From Acanthornis magna (Eukaryota; Chordata; Aves; Passeriformes; Acanthizidae), in contig JAWUZG010000029.1 in NCBI GenBank assembly GCA_036785705.1, positions 11,609,501-11,673,500 of the forward strand: a stretch of DNA of 64,000 nt, read 5' to 3'. How positions within the stretch are numbered: the stretch's first letter is position 1; each line of letters starts with the position of its first letter. This document shows, piece by piece, positions 24,726-39,800 of this stretch. The notes below the pieces were generated by a model, which saw only the letters and a program-made list of their open reading frames with translations, searched no databases and had not been told where the DNA came from. The position numbers were made by a program, and so were the translations under genes.

Positions 24726-27700
24726 TAAAGCTTGAGTAAACAATATGCGCCTTGCAATCTTTAAAAAAAAAAAAAAGCAAGCAATGATCTTCTGCTTTTA
24801 TTTTTTTTTTGCCAGATTAATTTTTGCAGCAAATGGGTGTTCTTCATATTCTGTCTCCTCAAGTGATCTGAATTTCATTTCAGTCATGACAATTACATCA
24901 TCCCCTTTGAACCAAGTATCCTTTGAGTGGTAAGGAGGGAAATTCAGTCATTAATGGGGTTAAACCCTATTCTACAGAAAGACAAAAAGAGAAAGATCAT
25001 TGTTCTGGTTTAAGGCAGCTACTGAATGTGGAATCACTAAGCTGCAGGGAAACATGTTCTGAGATGTACCCATTTGCCCTTGCAGCTCAAGAGATGCATA
25101 GCTGTACAGTGGATGGTTAATGCTTCTGAACAGCTTTCCGGACAGTTTAAAAGATAGAACATTCCCATCTTCCATTTTAGAGATAGACACGGGGATGGGT
25201 GCCCCAGCCCCAAGAAGCAGGTTCGATTAAGACAGAAAGTGTGTAAGATGGCTTCATGGGTGTTCAAACACTTAGAATTAAGTATTACCTGGGTGCTGAT
25301 ATTCTTGATACGCTCTTATATATAATCTCTCCTTAGCAACTGATGGAAGAAGGGGAAAGTCGTGATTTCCTTGAAGTGCTCTACCATCTGTCAGCTCTAC
25401 TCAGCTTTTCTTCAAACTTATTTTGAGTTAGCTTCTTTTCTCCTTCTGGCATTCTCTATTCCCAGGCTTGGCTATAGTTGGATGATTGTTATGTTCAGTT
25501 ACAGATTACGAGATACATATAACTGTTCACCTTACTAATCTGAGGTATCTCATCAAGTGACATCCCATTGACGCAAATCTTGACAACTAGTTTTCCACAA
25601 GGGGATGTGAAGAAAGGAAGATAACCAATATGATTCTCTCAGATATTTCTGCAGGGAGTGCGGATAGTTTTCATCTTTAGCATGACCCCATTGATCCCAG
25701 ATAGCTTCTGTAGAAAAGCAGCCGAATCTGAAGTTCATTTGTGTTGAGATCTGATGATAAACCTTGCAGACTTTTACCAGAGATAAGAGGATCACATTGC
25801 ACAATGGCCATAAACCATGATAAGAAAGGTTTGTATTCCTGTGAAAGCTGTGGATTACTGAACCTGGCTTTTTCACATTTTTCTTGCACTTAAAAAATAC
25901 AGTGATTATACAATGCAATAAATATGATTATTTTACATTTAAATGTGATTCTTTTCTTGAGTAACATCTGGATTATGTATGTGAGAAGAAATTATGCAGC
26001 TTTTAAAATCCTGTGTCTGTTCTATTAACTTTGTGAAGGCTGGTTTTTGGCTTTTGAATTTTCTTCTTGCTATTAGTAGGACTTTATTTTACAGTTTTAA
26101 TTTTTTTTACTTCCCCTCTGTACTCTCTCCAACAGAGCACTGAGGCTGAAGAGGTTAAAATGGCAAGAAAGGCACAGCCTCATACAATCAGGATGTTAAA
26201 CCCAGCTGAGTGAAGCAAGCAGAGTGCAGATGCAAGACAGAAATAAAATATGCAGCAAACTCAGAAGTGAAAGAATAAAGAAGTCAGTATGGCAGACAGT
26301 GAAAAACTAAACAAACACATTGAAAACACAGCCCACGAAAGAAGCAAACACGCACCAAGTATAATGAAGAAGGAAAAGTCAGGCTCAGGCCATCCTCACT
26401 CGTTGGCAATACATGAAGAGAGTCAGCAAATGCAAGCTGTATGGGTTTCTCTGAAAACAAAGACTTGATTTTCAGAAATGGAATTTTGTTCTTCCCATGA
26501 AGCAGTGGATTGCTTTGTAAAAGTCAATCTCTCCAAAAAGTCAAGACAAATACCAGAATGTGGTTTAGTGTTTTGTCTTCTGGGGAAATGTTTATCCACA
26601 CTAACTGGGTGTAATTGAAGAGGAATAATTATAAATTATCTGTGGCACTTTGAAATTTATCTTTTGCATTGTGTCATGTTCTGGCAGTAAAGCGAAAGTA
26701 AGTTAATGCTGGTGGTTCAGGGGGAAAGCTGGAACAGGAAACATCAGGAAAAGCTAATGCAGTGAGTAGCTACTCACAGCATATTTTACAATATGTGGAT
26801 GTTACCCATGCACCTGGAGCAAGATGTGCACATGTGCTCACGTGTGTACACACACACACACACACCTCTGCCATGCAGACACTGAGGCAAGAGGCAGAAA
26901 GACTGAAGCAGCAAACAGCTTAAGTGCTCTGAGCCCATGTTCACACATGTTAGACCTCTGTCCTGAGCCCACCCACACCGAACCCTTTTTGTTCACTTTG
27001 CTAGTCTTGAAAAATGGGATGAAGAGCCCTGGCATGTGGGAAAAAGCTAGTGGTTTGCTAAAGCTCTTAGGGGTTGGTCTGCTTTTTTAATCCTTTGTTA
27101 AATGTGATCATGGCTCAGAATTCATCCTTTTTTATGTTTTGCAAATTGAATTAAAAATAAATAAATAGCTAAAAGGAGCTTGCTGGCAAATTTATTGCAT
27201 CTATGTGTTTTTATAATTCAGCTAGCAAACACCAAGTTTTTCAGAGGAGAACAGCCAGGGCTCATGGATTAAAAGACCAAAAAGCAGAAATAAGGGAGCA
27301 AGGAGCTACATCCTTTGCCACCAGCCCAGCATCCATTACTAAGATTTTTATTACTAAGTCATACAAAGGCAGCAGTGACAAATTATGAGCTCAGGAAGAT
27401 CTCATATATCACATAGATGGAACTAACAAAATTTTAAAATATGTGTCATTTTAAAGGGTAATAAGATAAATATAGATAAAGATAAATGTGTCTTGCTCCA
27501 TACTCCAGAAATGAGCAGATAGAGGAACTGAATAAACCTATCGTTTCACATCACTTTCAATTCTTCTACCATAATTTTCACAGCCAGAATAACTTAATGG
27601 GAAAGTGACACAGGTCACAGATGTGATAAAAAGCTGAATGTCAGATGGTGAGAAAAAATCCTTAGTGGTTTTAACACTATCAAGATTATCAGAGGCTTGG

Positions 27701-30700
27701 CTTTCCTGAAGCCAGTGCTATCTACAACCAGCTCTCACAGCATTTGCATGGGGGAACTGCTGGTGCAAATGAGGCAGAGCAAAATGAAGTTCAAGTAAAG
27801 ACCTGTTTCCAAAGGTGGAAAGATCTAAGCACAACAGACACCTCAGCTTGACAATGTAAATTCTGTAAGGACTCAAACAGAAAGGGGCAATTACTGCCTT
27901 ATGCTCCAGCTCTAATCTTAAATTATAGGATAGTTTCCTAATGAGGGGGAACATTGCTGGAGACAGCTGTGGTGGATAGAAGGGAACACTGCTGTAATTA
28001 CAGATCCTTACACACCAGTGACAAAAGTTCCCAATCTCCAAGGGGAAACACCTTCATAATGTTTGTTTTTGCAGAATCAAATATCATTCTCAATTTACAG
28101 TGGAATGGAAACATTTAAGTATGTGAGCCTTTAAACTGGATTCCAGCCCTACATGATGCATGTTAGGAGCTGGACTGCATTGGCAGAGGTGAGTTAGTGT
28201 GCTGGGATCTTAATTCAGGCTGGGGTAGGATAGCAGTGGTGAGCTAGAGAAATGCAGGGTTTGTCAGTGGCACTGGAGAGAGAGAAAAAAAAGTAAACCA
28301 GCAGACAGGTCTTAGGCAGAACATCTGATATGGAAAAATCAGAACAACCTCATTCCCTTCTTTCAAAATGACTGCTAGCAGCAAGGGCGTTGAATGTTTC
28401 ATATGCTTTCTTATTACACAGAGCATGTTACTGGACAGACTGAAAAAATGATTCTTGGTGTAATGCTTTTTTTTTTTTTGCCTTTGTGAGCTATACAGTC
28501 ATAGACAGCAGTTTACAATATGTGGTCTGCAGACTCCCAGGATTCCACAGATGTGACTTCCAAGGGCTGCAGCAGAAAAAACTGAAGAACAAGCTGTTGT
28601 CTAGTCACTATTCTGCATCTCTCCAGTAAAATTTATAGGGGTCTACAGGTGAAGAAAGCTCCAAATCATTGCATTTAGACTATTACTATTACGTGAGAAG
28701 AAACGGATGGTATTTTTCCAATTAGTACTTCCATGGATGACTCAACTCCTACTAGCATGATACATAACTATATTTTCAGAGTATCTTTGCTTCAGCCAGT
28801 ACACAGAACACGACCTGGTTATGTAATTAGCAACTGTTCAATGATTTGTGTTCTACTGGTTGTTTAATGGGGCTTCAGACTTTACTGTGTTGTATTCTTT
28901 TGCAATGAAGAAAGAATTTTTTGTTCCCCAAGATGCTTGTTTATTGGCATTTAACAGTATATAATCTGAGTACTTCACAAATATTATTTTTAGGAAAACC
29001 TGTGAGGTAAGTGGATAAAAAATGGGGGGAAAAATAAAATAATCTTGGCAACCAATGTGAGATATTAAAACCTGATCCTTTTAAGCACTTGATGTTTAGG
29101 ATTTTTTTTTTTTTCATATACAAAAAACATAGCTGCCATTGACTTTAGTTACAGCTTTGAACACAGCACTTTCTCACATCAGGAGTCACACTGATCACCA
29201 GGGAAATTAGGAGCTTCCGGGTAAACATATATAAAGTTTGCCTGGTATGCAAGGAGTTCTGGAGCAGTGGGACAGAGTCCAAGGGAGGGGGCCATTTATC
29301 CATACCACATTTTCTCCTTGCCCTCAGCTTTAAGTCCCGTACTTCTGATTGATCCAGTCCTTACCTCCACTCTATAAACTTCCCACCCAGTCCTAATCTC
29401 CTTGCACAGCAAATCCTAGGGCCTAGTAAATCCAAGATAAATGGACCACAGACATCAGCCCCATGTACAGCTTGTTTCTTGGACCAGCACTTTTATCCCT
29501 CTCCCTGTCTCAGCATTTGTGTTCCCACTGCCTTTCTCCCTTTTTCCTGTGTCATCTCAGCCAGACTGAACCCCAAGTTCTCCTCATGGGTACTGCCCAG
29601 GTGCCCCAGCTCTGATGGTCCCTTCTAGCTTCTGCCTTGCAATTTACTTCACCACCAGTGTTCTCCCCCCACCTCTGAGTCTGGTTTAAAACTTTCATCC
29701 TTACTCCTGCCACCTCCAGGACCAGTTTCCACTATTCTGATGCTTCTGCTGCGCAGCAGCTTCCCCTTTCCTCCATTGTGCCAGCCAGGGGAAGCTGCCT
29801 AGAAACCAGGCTCTGCCCATCTCAGTTCAGATCTCAGCATTAGGTATGACCTGCCACAGAGCCAGCTTTGTAACAACTGTATGGGGGAAAAGTTCAGGGA
29901 ATTTGTCTTCCCTGCTCAGGGAAGACAAATCATCAGGGAGGTTAGCTGGTAAAATTGTGAAGGTTTCTGTTGAACATTTGTGAGTGACAAACCTTTGAAG
30001 GCCTCCCTCTGCCTGAGCCAACTGTGCCTGCATGTGCTGAAGGAATGTAAAAGAGAGAGCTCTTTCAGCAAGACCACTTCACCCTCCTCCCCCAGCCCTC
30101 CTGACTGCAGAGGCCAAATCTTCACTCCAAAGGCCTTTGACCTGAACAAGACTTCTAGGCGCTATGTGAAAAGTACAGCCACGCTTACGTAGGTGTACCT
30201 AATAGAGCCAGACAGCCCTGAACAACTCAATTCTAGGGGCAGAATTCAGTAGAAATTATAACTGGCTGTAAACAGGGCTTTGTGAGGTGTGCAGACAACT
30301 TTAATAACACTTGGAGCCACCAGCCTCACCTGCAATAACTGATTTCATTTGGAGAAATCTATACAAAAACTGTTTTGGTACAGCCTACAGTAAACAAGCT
30401 TTTGTTTTATCCTCCTCCTCCCCACGTTAATTGTGACAGATACAGCCTGACATCATTGTAATCTGGAAACAGATAGTTAGGAAAGGAATTGCAGCCACAC
30501 CAGCACCTAGCTTTCATCTGACTTCTTTTTGCTCTTTGATCTCTTAGCTGGCTAATTAAGAAGCTTGAATCAGCACCCTGCCAAAATAGGTTGTGCCCTT
30601 TTTTCCATACCTGTGACCCTCAGAAAGAACAACCAGTGTACTCACATTCAGCGAAAGAGGTATTGCTCATGAGTCTTTCAGCTCTGTTCATTTAGGTGAC

Positions 30701-33700
30701 CATATAAATGTGTGCTGTGTTCTACCATGGACCCTCCTCTTTCTGCGTTTCCTATTTTAAGATGAATTGAGGGGGAAAAAATATAAGCTTTGACATCACA
30801 TTTTGCAAAGGAAGCAAATGTGCTCCTCCCTAAATCTAAATGAATGGCCTTTTAAGGTGACTGCTGAATTAGATTCCTGTATGATGAAATCAACAGGCAT
30901 GAGAAAGTTCTTATTTCCGAAAAAGAAAAAAGCTGCAGGGAAAAAAAAAACAAACCAACAAAAAATCAGCCAGTATGTGATTGCAGGGCTGAGAGCTGAA
31001 TAGGAGCTGTTTACACTGACTCAATAAAGACACTTTACTCAGCTTTGGTAGTAAGGCAGCTTCACAGGCTGAAGGGAAATGGGGATATACATATTCTGAG
31101 CCTGCTAAGCTTCTCTAATGTAAGACATGTGCATTTAGTTGAAGTCCTGAAATACCTCACTTAGAAGAAAGATGATTGAAACCCCAAGCACATTTTTCTG
31201 TTTGTCATACATTACATATTTCTGACATACTTTGAGCAGTACTCTATGTGGCCAACATCAGTCTTTATATATATGCCTGTAAAGTATGCAGCTAAAACCT
31301 AGTTTCTGTGAAGACCTAAAATACCCTTAAGACAGAGTAAAAATAATCTCATTAAGGGAATGGGGCGCGTCTGGACATTCTCAGGATAGAATCTCTACCC
31401 AAGCACAGCTTGTCGCTTTACCCTTGCAGGAGGAAATCACAGGGAACCAAACCACCACGAAATGCAAAAATTAAACAGTCTCCCTGCAATCTTGAAAAAA
31501 AGAGCCACAGACCTCCATGAAAGCCATAAATTCCACAGAGCTCAGGAGGTCAGTAGTGGTTGATAAACACTACTGAAGCACTTTTCTCTCATTTTTCACA
31601 GTAATATTGCAGAAACATGAGAACACAATGGACATGAAATCTGACTCCAGTTTTTTTACCTCTCCTTATACCTGCTGCCCCAGTGTAACCCTAAAACCTG
31701 GGTCCTTCCTCCACATCTTCCATTGTTGGGACTTCTCTCGTGGCTGGATTGTTGTTAGAAATAATAGCTTTAGGGCAGGAGAGGTCCTTTAAGGTGTTGG
31801 TATTTTTATTATTATTCCATCATCCAGACTTGCTTTAAGTAAGGTTAGACCAAACAGTGATAAAACACTGATGTCTTAACTGTCCTCCATGTTGCTACAG
31901 GCGATGGTGCTACACCAGAGATAACTGAAAGTTAGGGGAGGGTAGCTATTTTAGACAAGCCTTCATCTGCAGGAAGGAAGGGAATGTGACACCTCATCAC
32001 GGATTTAGTTTTAAGATAAATGAAGCAGAAAGCAATGATTTTCCTTTTTCGAACGTAATTCCTCCTCCTATCACAGATTTACAGAGGTAAATCAATTACT
32101 TGGGCAGTACAAATAAGGAATGGAGGAGGAGCTGAATGATGGCTTGCAGACCTTTCAGAGTCACTTCTATTACAACAGGCAGGGGAACACTGCAGTCAAA
32201 GCTACTTTCTGTGTCATAATCTGAAGCTAACCCTGAACTGGATGTCTCAGCAGGGGATGTGACAGCACTACACCCTTTTAATTTCTCCTGTCTTCTTTGC
32301 TCTCTGTCTACTAAAAGAATGAATTCTGAGTTTTGGATCCTAAATATATCTTATCCATAGCAACTACACTACTTCCCTCAGATTTGCTAAAATGCAAATC
32401 TTGAATCTAGATGAAAGAAATGGATCTTCCCCCGATACTCTAATTCTGAGCATGACTGAAATTTAGAAGTAAACATCTTTGTCAGCATCAGGGCTTCCTG
32501 ATGGCCCTTCCCATCTTAGAGCCTCCAGACTCTGGCTTAGCAACACATGACCTTTGCTAGCAATCAGTGGGAAAGTGCTGAAGAAAAATTGCTGACTGAT
32601 GACTCACTCTACCAGAGCTTGGTTCTCAATCATTTTCTAATGCTGCTGATGGAAAGATATTTTCTATTGTGAGAGGCTTGTTTTCCTGCTCTATAGGAAG
32701 AATGATCCATAAGGATTTCCTGAGGAGTGACTTCTCCTTAGAGTAAGATTTCTTGTCTCTTAGCCCCTGGAAGACTAACTGAATTACCCATTACCTGGTT
32801 ACTTATTACTTTCCTGTTCCCTCTTGCATTTTCAACACCTACTGTAATGCAGAGAACTCCTCACTGAACACAGGCATGAGGGAACAGGGAACTAATGAAA
32901 AACTTTCACAAATCAGCAGAGGAGGTGGAAACATGTAGGATCCACTAGCGGAATCAGGGGACCCATGTGGAATACAGCATGGGAGATTGCACTTGGAGTT
33001 GAGCAACACAGTCCTGGCTCTGCTGGAGTGTAAACTCCAGCTTATAACAGCTGACCCTTATGAGGGTCATGGCAGAGGCCTTCTTTCTTCTCTGATCAGA
33101 AACAGCACTTGGGGTTTCTTAAGAAAGCAAAGGCACAACAGCAGTCAAGGTTTATCTGTTTGGGCAGAAGTCCCAAAGCCACTGCATTCTTCTACTTTTA
33201 TTTACAGCCTTCAGTGAGGACTCCTCTCCTCTGATGGTTGCAGACTGTCATGTTTCACTGCAAGCACAGCTGGCTGTTTGGGGTGGCTGACACGCAGAGC
33301 TGCACCTGCTAGAATAGATGCTAAGAAAGGAGATGTGTTCTGAGAAATACAAAGGCATTGTCTGATCCGTGGTGGATTGAATGGGCAAAAAAGTTTGTTA
33401 AGACCATCCCCTGTGACCTCCTGCATTGACCATCTGCTGGCTCCTGGCTAGGTGACAGTAAACCTTTCAAGATGCTACTAAACCTATAGAAATTACTCTG
33501 ATCTGATGGTGAGTATTGGTAAATATGTGTGTATGCCTTTAGATTGGTGGTGTGGGAGAGATGTCAGTCACACTGCATAGCTCACTATTGTCCCTTTTTC
33601 TACTCCCAGGAGGCTGAGAGAAGCAGCTGTACTGCGGAGATGCCAACCATCAGCAAAATACAGCAATTGTTTTATGAGTTTAATGCTATTTATCTTCTAA

Positions 33701-36700
33701 TTTATTTACCAGAAACACATGTAATGCTCAATGAAAGCCAGTTTGCTGAGGAGAAAAGTCTTAAAAATGCCCTTCCATTTGCTAATGTGTTTTTCTTATT
33801 AAATAGAATTTTCTTGTTTTAGAAAATTTAAGCTTCATGAAAAAAAACCAACCAAACAAGTGAGGACGGAGAGCTTTAGCTGAGAGAAGATGGCACCAGG
33901 TAATGGAAAGCAGGTCAGCCAGGTCTCATCTTCTTTTTCCTAATTACTTGCCCCAGCATGGATGAAGCCCCTGTTGCCCTGGGAGCATACAGTCCCTGCT
34001 CCAAAGGTTCACACGCTGAACGGTGAATGGTCACTCTGTGTAACCGTGTCTGAAGGAGTTCAATCTGATCCCAAGACAAATGTGAGAAAGCTGCTGGCTT
34101 GGTATTTGCCAGCACAGGTACTGCAATCTTCTCTGTGTTTACTACAGATATCTGTAATGGCTGGGACCCCACAGCAAGCACTGCCAACCTCTGAACCAAG
34201 AGGAATTAATTGCAGGATAGAGGCCCACTGTGGAGCAGATAAGAGGGATCCAGAAAAATGACGGAGGCCAGACAGCATTAGATAAATGGTGGTGAGAAAG
34301 CCTGCATTAATAGCTGTAATGTAGTTGTGTTTCCTGAAAAGAGAGCAAGAAATTCCCTAGTGTGGACATACTTCTTGTGGGCCAAAACGCATTCTGAATT
34401 CCTCAATAATCAGGCAGGAAGTGGTAAAATCCATCAGACAAAATGAACAATATGTTATTTTTTCCAATATCAAAAATCTATTTTAGGTCATAACTATTAC
34501 AGAAAAAACATTTTTTGACCAATCAGATTTATTTTTCTGCCATTCTAAATTTTTCAGTGATGTACAGCAAATGGAATTTCTGTACACAAAGATGTGTTTT
34601 AGGAGCTTTGTTTCAGTCCAGATCAGTACTTTACCTAATAGGTGCATTATTCAAAAGTAGTCATCATTCTTTCAAAAATTCGCACCCAAAAAAAAAATTA
34701 CGTTTTAGTAGCTTCCCAGTCAAGTAACCAGAGAGAAGCAGAATTATAATAGCCATGAGTTGTGTGCTGTGTATAAATAGCTGGAGTTAGGTCATTTCTG
34801 ATTTATTTTTGTCTCTTTGTGTGATTTTGTTTAGTTTACTCCATGACTGAAGTCAGTATTGACTCCGTACCACAGCAGGTCTACAGCCTTGTACTTACCT
34901 TGCCTCAGCTGGCTGTTCTGAGAGCCTCCTTCCAAGATTTCCTGTTGCCTCCGTTTTAGAGGAGCTCTGTCTTTTCTCCAATGAGGGGAAGTTATTTAGA
35001 CCCAGCAGATGCTGCTGCCTGAGTTCAGTCAGCAGAGTAACCCTGTGATTCCTTCCAGCTTCTTTGCTTGTACATCAAGAGGAAGGAGGATGCTAACTTT
35101 ATAACTTCTCCCCATTGTGCCCCAGAGGTTAGGCACCTTGCCATATACAGATGTTATCAAAAATTGAATCATTTTATAAATAAACTGTGAATTAACAACA
35201 GTCTACATAAATGTATGCTTTGGTTCAAGACTGATGTATTCCGTTCTTTGAGAACATTCTCTAAATAAACTGAATGTTTTCACTTTATACTTTGTTCTGA
35301 TTTATCACATTGTGGTTTATTTAAGGCTTTCAATGCTCTCTCTTCCATTTGCTGAACTTTAGATATGGAATTAAAATACACTTGACTGCACAGTCTTCCT
35401 TTATATTCAAAGAAGAAGCCATGTAGCTATCACAATGGATTAAGACATCCTACATTAAAACCCTGTCACTTTTGCAACTGCATTTATGCAAGAAGACAAC
35501 AGTAGCTAATGGGTCCATCTAAGACACTGAGTTGAATGGACAATTTTTTCATAGCTGTGGTAATTATGAATACTCTGAAAAAGCCTGCTTTGCCAGTGGT
35601 ATCCCAAGAAAACTGAATACTGTTCTCTTGCAAAAAATGCTCTGCAAGTATTCAGACATCTTATTCCATTACATACCATTACAAAAAACAGTGACTTGTT
35701 TATTCATTGGAAGCTCATGCACATACACTACATCTTTTGACAGTCCATAAATACTGCTTTAGTCTGCTTTCTGTTGAAGGCACAGGCTTCAAGCTAAGAA
35801 CCTTTCTAAAGGATTACTTCTCCATCTATCCACTATGGACAGCCCATAGCACTATAGATGCATCATCCCAAAAATTCAGTGATCCCTAATTCTTTCGTAC
35901 AGGTTCCAACAGCCACCTTTGCTTTCTGGACGCAAGCACAAGAGAGTTATGGGGTGATCCACCCATCTGCAGGGAAAAGGTTTCTTTTGGGGGACATCCC
36001 CCAAAACATCAGGACTAAAGTCTCAAGTCTGTCCAAACCAATCTTTTCAAGAGCAGGGGTTTCCAGGAAAAAATATTAATGGTGTTGAGGTATCTTCACA
36101 ATAAACCCCTTCTTCTGTTACCAACCCATCAACTTCCATTTGGTATTTAGTTATGCCTTAAACGATTTAATTACTGTCTAGTAATTATTCATATAACTAT
36201 ATAGTGCTGCCAAGTGAATTCCATTACCATGGGACACTTGTAGGCATATTAAATAGTTGAGATAAATGAAATAAACTAGAAAAAACACCAAGAAATAAAT
36301 TTATATAAAATGGGAGATCGCTGGCTCACAAATTGGAATTAAATACCCTGAATTTTTGAACAAGATAGCCGACACAACAGTAACTACATGAGCTGCTTGG
36401 TAATACACTACAGGTAGAACAATATTACATTCTTTTTGCAATAAAGTAATCAAAACACTTTTTAAAGGAAGGTAATGTGGACAAGTATTTGCTCCCTACA
36501 CAACTGAACCCTCTTTCCATAACATTCAATTTTCCAGCTGGGTATTTCAAGAAAATAAAGAACACACAGCAACTAGCATGTAACTGCCATGTCCAATAGA
36601 CTATTTCTATCACAGTATCTTTCGTGAAGATAAGTAGTATCTGAAGACAGGCATGGGTATTACAAATACTAGTATATTCATAAAATATTCACGCATCTAG

Positions 36701-36710
36701 GTATTTCAGG
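24726..36710. other. Intergenic DNA (12 kb), no gene seen
   Basis: No exon, RNA gene or nameable transposon was recognised. Simple features are a 14-A run near 24762, a CA dinucleotide repeat at 26848-26865, and poly-T runs near 28468 and 29102. Two AATAAA sites lie about 85 bp apart near 35178 and 35264 but have no coding exon beside them. The frames of 60-120 codons in this stretch have no family features. Confidence 0.6.
26848..26865. repeat. (CA)9 microsatellite
   Basis: About nine uninterrupted CA units follow a degenerate GTGTGT/CATGTG stretch on the plus strand. Confidence 0.9.
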
Positions 36711-36781
<71 letters not shown>

Positions 36782-36843
36782 CCGTATATTTATATATATT
36801 TTTATAAATATATATGTATATATATACACATATATGTATAACA
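36711..36843. repeat. Compound microsatellite (TCTA)10-(TC)13-AT-rich
   Basis: Ten TCTA units (36711-36750) pass directly into about thirteen TC units (36751-36777), then into an AT/TATA-rich alternating stretch to about 36843. The uninterrupted units suggest it is polymorphic. The alternating AT part can form cruciforms. Confidence 0.95.
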
Positions 36844-39800
36844 TTTAGTATATTAGTTAACGGAGGTGTTCGCATGCATTCCATAGAACTACAAGATTAA
36901 CTATCAAAAAGTGCTATCAATGTATAACCAAATAGTACATGCTTCCTATATATTTGACCACAGTTATTAACCATGGTTTTTACAGGACTTTGGGCATTAC
37001 ACTGGACTGCTAGGGAAAAAAAGAAAAAGCATTGGCAAGAAATTTAGAAACATCCTGTGTAGGAAAAGTCCATGCTGCCAGTTTATCCAAGAATGACACT
37101 TAATGACCTCATGACCCAGAAGTTGTTCCAAAAAATGTATTTATGATACTATGCAAATAACCCCAACCCTTATTTTTCCACACTTCCATGCAGATTATGT
37201 ATTTTGCATTAAAATTTACACACTGCAAAGAGTATGTCTGAAGTTTGGCTCTGTAACAAGCACATAATTTCTTAAAAAACTCTCTAACACTCTAACTTTC
37301 TGTTATTACAACACAAGAACTTTCCTTATCTGGAAGACCAAGGATAAGTCTGGGATTATGATAATGGAACTACTTTGAAACAAGCTCTTGAAATATTCTT
37401 GGCTTATATCGTGAATTCATCATCAAAAAAGAACATTATCTCCCATTATGAATCCCAATTGTCTATATAACTGATTCTTTCAGAACTGTGCTCTATTTCT
37501 AGTATTGCTCAGTCATCATAGCAAAATCACTAAGTACTTTTCTCCTTATGTAAAATAGAAATCCAGAATGATGCTATTCAGAATACAAATACAAAGAAGT
37601 AATCTGAATTAAGTTTCAGCATTTTCCTTACTCTGTGTTTCCAGTTTTATCTTTTGTCCACATTATGCACCAATAATTTACCTAACTGTATTGAACTAGA
37701 ATGTATTTTGAGTATTTCTATACTGTTATATTCTTTTTTTTAGCGGTTTGTGATTTTCTTACAAAACATAGTTTTGAGATTTTTTTTCTGTTAATAGAGA
37801 AATTTGACTCTTTGAGATTGTATAACCCTTAAATTGCAAAATTCCCACTGTCACCAATGGCAGTAGCATTCAGTCAGTCCTACGTGTAATCAGATGCCAA
37901 CCCTAACAGATGGCTTAAGTAAATAAGAAGAGTTTGCTTTTTACTTATGGATAAGTATTTCATATCACCTTTTGTTGCAAAGGACAAGTGAGTAGCTTTA
38001 CTGGATTAACTGGAGCTATATGCATAGGTGTGTTCAGTTTAATGACTGCCACTAGATAAACTATCAGCAAAGCCCAAAAGACAGGGACAAATAAGTCATC
38101 CTCTGACAAAAGCAGGAGACAAAACCAAGCAGTGAACTATAAAATATTGTATTCATTGATTCTAGCCCAGGGGTTCAATGAGTGGGTTTAGGCTGGAACA
38201 TAGAGATCAAATGCGCAAGGAGTACCTGAAATTGAAAAGTGCAACTGAGTATCTGAAAAGTGACTTCCAGGAGGTCTAGGGTTGATGCTCTGGTGCCAAG
38301 TCACCAATAATTTTGTTCATACAGAGCAGCTTCTCAGAAAAACCAGGAAGGATGGTCTGGCTACCTTGGACAAATTACATGAGTTTGTGTGGTAAATTAG
38401 GCAGGAGTGGTGGTACATGTCCTTCTCTGTGTGAACTCCTTTGCACTGAAAGGTCATGACAAGCAATTAACTTTGCTTAATCAATTCATTTAAGTGCCAG
38501 GTGCAGCCTCCAAGGTCAGATCTGGGAGCCAAGTCACGTGTTGAGCAAGTGCAGTGGCAGAAGGGTAAGCGCAGTGGTGGACTCAGGACCTGCCTATCCA
38601 GAGACAGCAGAGTCCAGGCTGGTCCAGCTTGAGCCACAAAGGGAGAAATTTGTCACTTTGGAATGAATTTGGAGAGGATTTCTGATTGTAGGTATCCCAG
38701 TAACTATAACAGAGGCTAGAGTCCCATTTTTACAAGTAAAGGAAACAGAACAAAGTGACAAGTGATTAGAATGCCAGTAAGTGGCACAATCTGCAACACC
38801 TGGCATCAGCTGTTCAGCATTTGTACCCAAGGCCTTGTTGTGCATACTGCTACCTCAAGTTTAATGGCAGGTATTAGATGTACTGTTGTTGCTTTAGTAT
38901 GTGCAAAGACAAAGCCTGATTCAATGTTCCTAGGCTGATGTAGATGTCCTTTAATCAAAAGGGAACAACTGGAAAATACAAAGCCAGACTGCTGGGGCCA
39001 CAGTAGCACAGGGTACACAGTACTTGTTTCCCATCAGAACCTGTCATTTACTTTACTTTTTATAGAAACAATGTCCTGATATGAGTACAGAGAATAAAGA
39101 GCTGACTGCTGTACATACAGAAATTATGTTTAAATTCGTTCTGTAATATCTGATTTATTCTGTAATATTTTCCTGCTGGAATTAAAAAAAAAAACAAAAA
39201 CCAACCAACACTGTCTAGTGTCTATGCAGGAAATTAATTACAAGCTCATTAATTCATTTTAAGGAAAACATTTTTCTTTGGGAAAGCATAACGCCTTTCC
39301 TGAAATAAAAAAAAAACAACCCAAACCCAAAAAACAACTGCAATAAAATGTCACATTGCATTACATGTCTAAGTATTTCTTTTCCCCTAATCTAATATGC
39401 AAAGTATGACAGCAGTACCTTATTCTAGGCTAGGAAGCACTTGCTAATGTAAATAGGCAGCAAGCCCAGCTCCCCAAAGGCCTTGCTCTCTCAGCTGTGG
39501 CAGCCTCAGCAGCCCCTTCATGCCCACCTCAGACAAAACAGCCCATCGGTGTGCGTTCAGCTGCAGCATTGCTTACTAACAATTACACATCTGGCTATAG
39601 GGAAAGCCTCATAAGGATTTACCAAGACCTGCCCAACCCCAGTGGGGTTTACTTATTAACAAATAATCAAATGGAGAACTGGAATCACAGGACGCGAGGC
39701 ACACACCATCGCCTTGCTCCTGGCCATCCTGGCAGCTGCCGTTACTGCCTGCAAGCAGAGGGGTGGAAGGGTGAGAGGGGACTTTGCTTAAGGCTCTGAT

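Noticed and set aside
28495..28680. Possible old DNA-transposon relic around a GTGGTCTGCAGACTCCC motif
   Set aside because: Only a short phrase is suggestive. I could not follow the similarity across the segment or find terminal repeats.
35178..35270. Two AATAAA signals as the 3' end of an unannotated transcript
   Set aside because: The hexamer is frequent in A/T-rich DNA and no upstream exon or downstream GU-rich element was convincing.
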